In this document: piece by piece, positions 6,057 through 7,830 of the stretch | How the letters are laid out: every line of letters begins with the position of its first letter | Position numbering within the stretch: position 1 is the stretch's first letter | DNA from: Bacteroidales bacterium | Lineage (GTDB): Bacteria; Bacteroidota; Bacteroidia; Bacteroidales; UBA12077 | Assembly (NCBI GenBank): GCA_030635365.1 | Contig: DAOVYZ010000155.1 | Span: 1 to 7,830 of the forward strand | Length of the DNA: 7,830 nucleotides | Direction of reading: 5' to 3' | Translations under genes and position numbers: made by a program | The notes under the pieces: model-generated | What the model was told of the DNA's origin: nothing | Databases searched by the model: none | Seen by the model: only the letters and a program-made list of their open reading frames with translations

Positions 6057-7373
6057 TTATTGTTTTTTGGAAGCTGTACTCAACCAGATCATTCCAATTA
6101 TTGCGGATAGCAAGGAAGCCGCCATAATACCAACTTTTGCTATTTGTTTAAATTCTTCATCCTTAAAAGCAAGATCTGAAATAAACATAGACATAGTAAA
6201 TCCTATTCCTGCCAAAAAAGCAGCCCCATAAATTTGTTTCCAGGTAACACCTTCAGGAAGTGCAGCAATCTTTAGCCTTACAACAAGGTGGGAAAAGAAA
6301 GCGATTCCTAAAAATTTTCCGAGTACCAGTCCGGCAATTATACCTAATGATATTGGATGGATCAACATTTCAATTATACTACCTTCAATATGAACTCCTG
6401 CATTGCTCAAAGCAAAAACCGGTAAAATAAAAAATGCAGCTACCGGATGCAAGGCATGTTCCAGTTTTTGTAAAGGGGTATGTGCCTTAAAATTAAGTTC
6501 TTCAATTTCTGAAATTAAATGCACCTGGTTTTTTGTTAAAAGTGAACTATTTTGATCAGGTTTCTCATTTTTAAATTTATTTAAATAAGACGATAGTTTA
6601 GCTATATAATCATTTTCTCCAATCTCTGTTCTTGCAGGAATTGTAAGTGCGATCAAAACTCCTGCAATTGTAGCATGTACACCCGAAAATATAAAGGCTA
6701 TCCAAACACCGATAAAACCTACCAATGCATAAAAAGCAGTCTTGCGAACTCCTGCAAAATTAGCTATGATCAAAACACCTAAAAAGAATGCCGCATAAAG
6801 TAATTCAGAAAAGTCAATGGATTCTGTATAAAAGACGGCAATTACCATTACCGCACCAAGGTCATCTGCAATAGCAAGTGCAGTAAGGAAAATTTTAAGG
6901 TTCAAAGGTACACGGCTTCCAAGCATGGCTAACAAGCCAAGAGCAAAGGCTATATCCGTCGCCATGGGTATTCCCCAGCCTTCCAGATAATCAGGGTAAT
7001 TCAATGTCACGAAAACATAAAACAAGGCAGGTATCAACATACCGCCGATTGCAGCGGCAATAGGCATAGATGCTTTTTTTAAAGTAGAAAGCTCACCACC
7101 CATTATTTCTCTTTTAATTTCCAGGCCAATGACGAAAAAAAATAAAGCCATTAAACCATCGTTTATCCAGTGGTGTAAAGAAGCGATCATATTGAGATCT
7201 CCCCAGGCAAAACCTACTTTTAATTCATGCCAAATATGATGATAGGATTCATAGAATGATGAATTTGCCCAGATGAGCGCGGCAATGGTAGCAATAATTA
7301 ATAATACTCCACCATATGCTTCTTCATTTATGAATTGTGAAATTTTAAAGGATCTTAATGGTTTGTTCTTCAT
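6057..7373 (-). CDS. nhaA: Na+/H+ antiporter NhaA
   Basis: NhaA exports one Na+ (or Li+) for two H+ taken up across the inner membrane and protects against salt and alkaline pH. The 438-residue sequence fits the family along its length: LFFFVIGLEIKRE (77-89), ATDIAFALG (138-146) with Asp140 equal to E. coli Asp133, LAIADDLGAV (166-175) with the ion-binding pair Asp170-Asp171 (E. coli 163/164), PVFALSNAGV (318-327), GKFLGI with Lys353 (E. coli Lys300) and AGIGFTMSMFI (388-398). About twelve membrane helices are visible. It is about 50 residues longer than the E. coli protein because of a hydrophilic, charged loop at ~248-300. ATG 7373 lies 15 bases after the bestrophin stop with no clear Shine-Dalgarno site, so the two genes are likely in one transcript, and translational coupling is possible. 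Confidence 0.97.
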   Translation of the reverse strand: MKNKPLRSFKISQFINEEAYGGVLLIIATIAALIWANSSFYESYHHIWHELKVGFAWGDLNMIASLHHWINDGLMALFFFVIGLEIKREIMGGELSTLKKASMPIAAAIGGMLIPALFYVFVTLNYPDYLEGWGIPMATDIAFALGLLAMLGSRVPLNLKIFLTALAIADDLGAVMVIAVFYTESIDFSELLYAAFFLGVLIIANFAGVRKTAFYALVGFIGVWIAFIFSGVHATIAGVLIALTIPARTEIGENDYIAKLSSYLNKFKNEKPDQNSSLLTKNQVHLISEIEELNFKAHTPLQKLEHALHPVAAFFILPVFALSNAGVHIEGSIIEMLIHPISLGIIAGLVLGKFLGIAFFSHLVVRLKIAALPEGVTWKQIYGAAFLAGIGFTMSMFISDLAFKDEEFKQIAKVGIMAASLLSAIIGMIWLSTASKKQ

Positions 7374-7388
7374 GGTTAGTTGTTTTGA

Positions 7389-7830
7389 TTACATAATGTA
7401 TTCGTTATTTATGCTCTTAATCGGTTTAGGAATTTCTTTTTCACCTAACATTTCAAGAAGATTTATTTCTATAGTTCTTGTAATCTGATCCAATGAAATT
7501 CCTGAAGGAGTTGGTTCAAATGGATTTAAGATAGCTAAGCCAATAATATGAGTAACTAAAAACACATATCCCACAAAAATACCTATAAAAATACCCCAGG
7601 TACCAACAAGGTCTGAAGAAACGATTGTTGTACTTATGATAAGGAACCAGATAAACACTCGTGTATAGAAAATATAAGTTGATGGAAAGACTGTGTTTTT
7701 TATTCTTTCAGACATACCCATTTCATTGCTAAAATTGACGATCATTTTATTCATTTCTATAAACCTGAATCCATCGATCCAACCTTTTTTACTAATATAT
7801 TCCAATTCTTTAGATTGCTTATTCAAAACC
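7389..7830 (-). CDS. Bestrophin-like ion channel (UPF0187), C-terminal half, 5' partial
   Basis: The frame is open to the window edge (the TTG at 7826 is internal), leaving 146 of the ~290-300 residues usual for bacterial bestrophins. The end of the family is well kept: ERIKNTVFPSTY (40-51), a membrane helix at ~54-71, another at ~77-98, then the junction LNPFEP (100-105), the SLDQITRTIE helix (111-120) and LLEMLGE (123-129). Bacterial bestrophins form pentameric channels in the inner membrane; the Klebsiella protein is reported to pass sodium, whereas animal ones pass chloride. This half cannot show the selectivity, since the pore neck residues lie upstream. The gene is followed after 15 bases by nhaA, which points to a shared role in Na+ or osmotic balance. 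Confidence 0.85.
   Translation of the reverse strand, partial: VLNKQSKELEYISKKGWIDGFRFIEMNKMIVNFSNEMGMSERIKNTVFPSTYIFYTRVFIWFLIISTTIVSSDLVGTWGIFIGIFVGYVFLVTHIIGLAILNPFEPTPSGISLDQITRTIEINLLEMLGEKEIPKPIKSINNEYIM

Noticed and set aside
7273..7488. 71-codon plus-strand frame across the nhaA start
   Set aside because: It is antisense to the NhaA N-terminus and the bestrophin C-terminus, both strongly supported; hydrophobic composition is expected opposite membrane protein genes.

Overview
The window is AT-rich DNA that most resembles a Bacteroidota chromosome (Flavobacteriales or Marinilabiliales-like). Supporting signs are DUF2490 and COG3650/META-type envelope proteins, few Shine-Dalgarno sites, TAnnTTTG boxes of the Bacteroidota promoter type, and frames that read cleanly in the standard bacterial code. 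The exact lineage is inferred, not shown.

Layout. Bases 1-1041 (+) hold the end of a cell-envelope protein joining NlpE-like, COG3650 and META/HslJ domains; its start lies outside the window. Everything else is on the minus strand. Bases 1107-1579 hold remains only: the last ~100 codons of a PIF1/RecD-type helicase and an unrecognised 49-codon frame. A self-inhibited class II Fic AMP-transferase (1628-2776) follows, with a strong hairpin terminator behind it and a long palindrome in front. Next is a likely three-gene operon, in transcription order: a membrane-inserted calcineurin-like phosphoesterase (5462-4158), a DUF2490 outer-membrane barrel (4141-3389), and a small three-helix membrane protein (about 3371-2946) that has no normal start codon. 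A hairpin terminator (5487-5520) separates this operon from a second one: the C-terminal half of a bestrophin-type channel (7830-7389), the Na+/H+ antiporter NhaA (7373-6057), and the detached C-terminal domain of an alkyl sulfatase (6030-5557).

How they fit. Bestrophin plus NhaA suggests a sodium/ion homeostasis unit. The phosphoesterase, barrel and small membrane protein look like an envelope unit of unknown job. Fic is probably an independent accessory regulator or toxin-like enzyme whose C-terminal winged helix may control its own promoter. Three or four broken or start-less genes in under 8 kb indicate repeated small deletions. I see no rRNA, tRNA, CRISPR, transposase or phage genes. No clearly new multi-gene defence system is evident; the most original leads are the fic palindrome, the membrane-split phosphoesterase operon and the start-less membrane gene.
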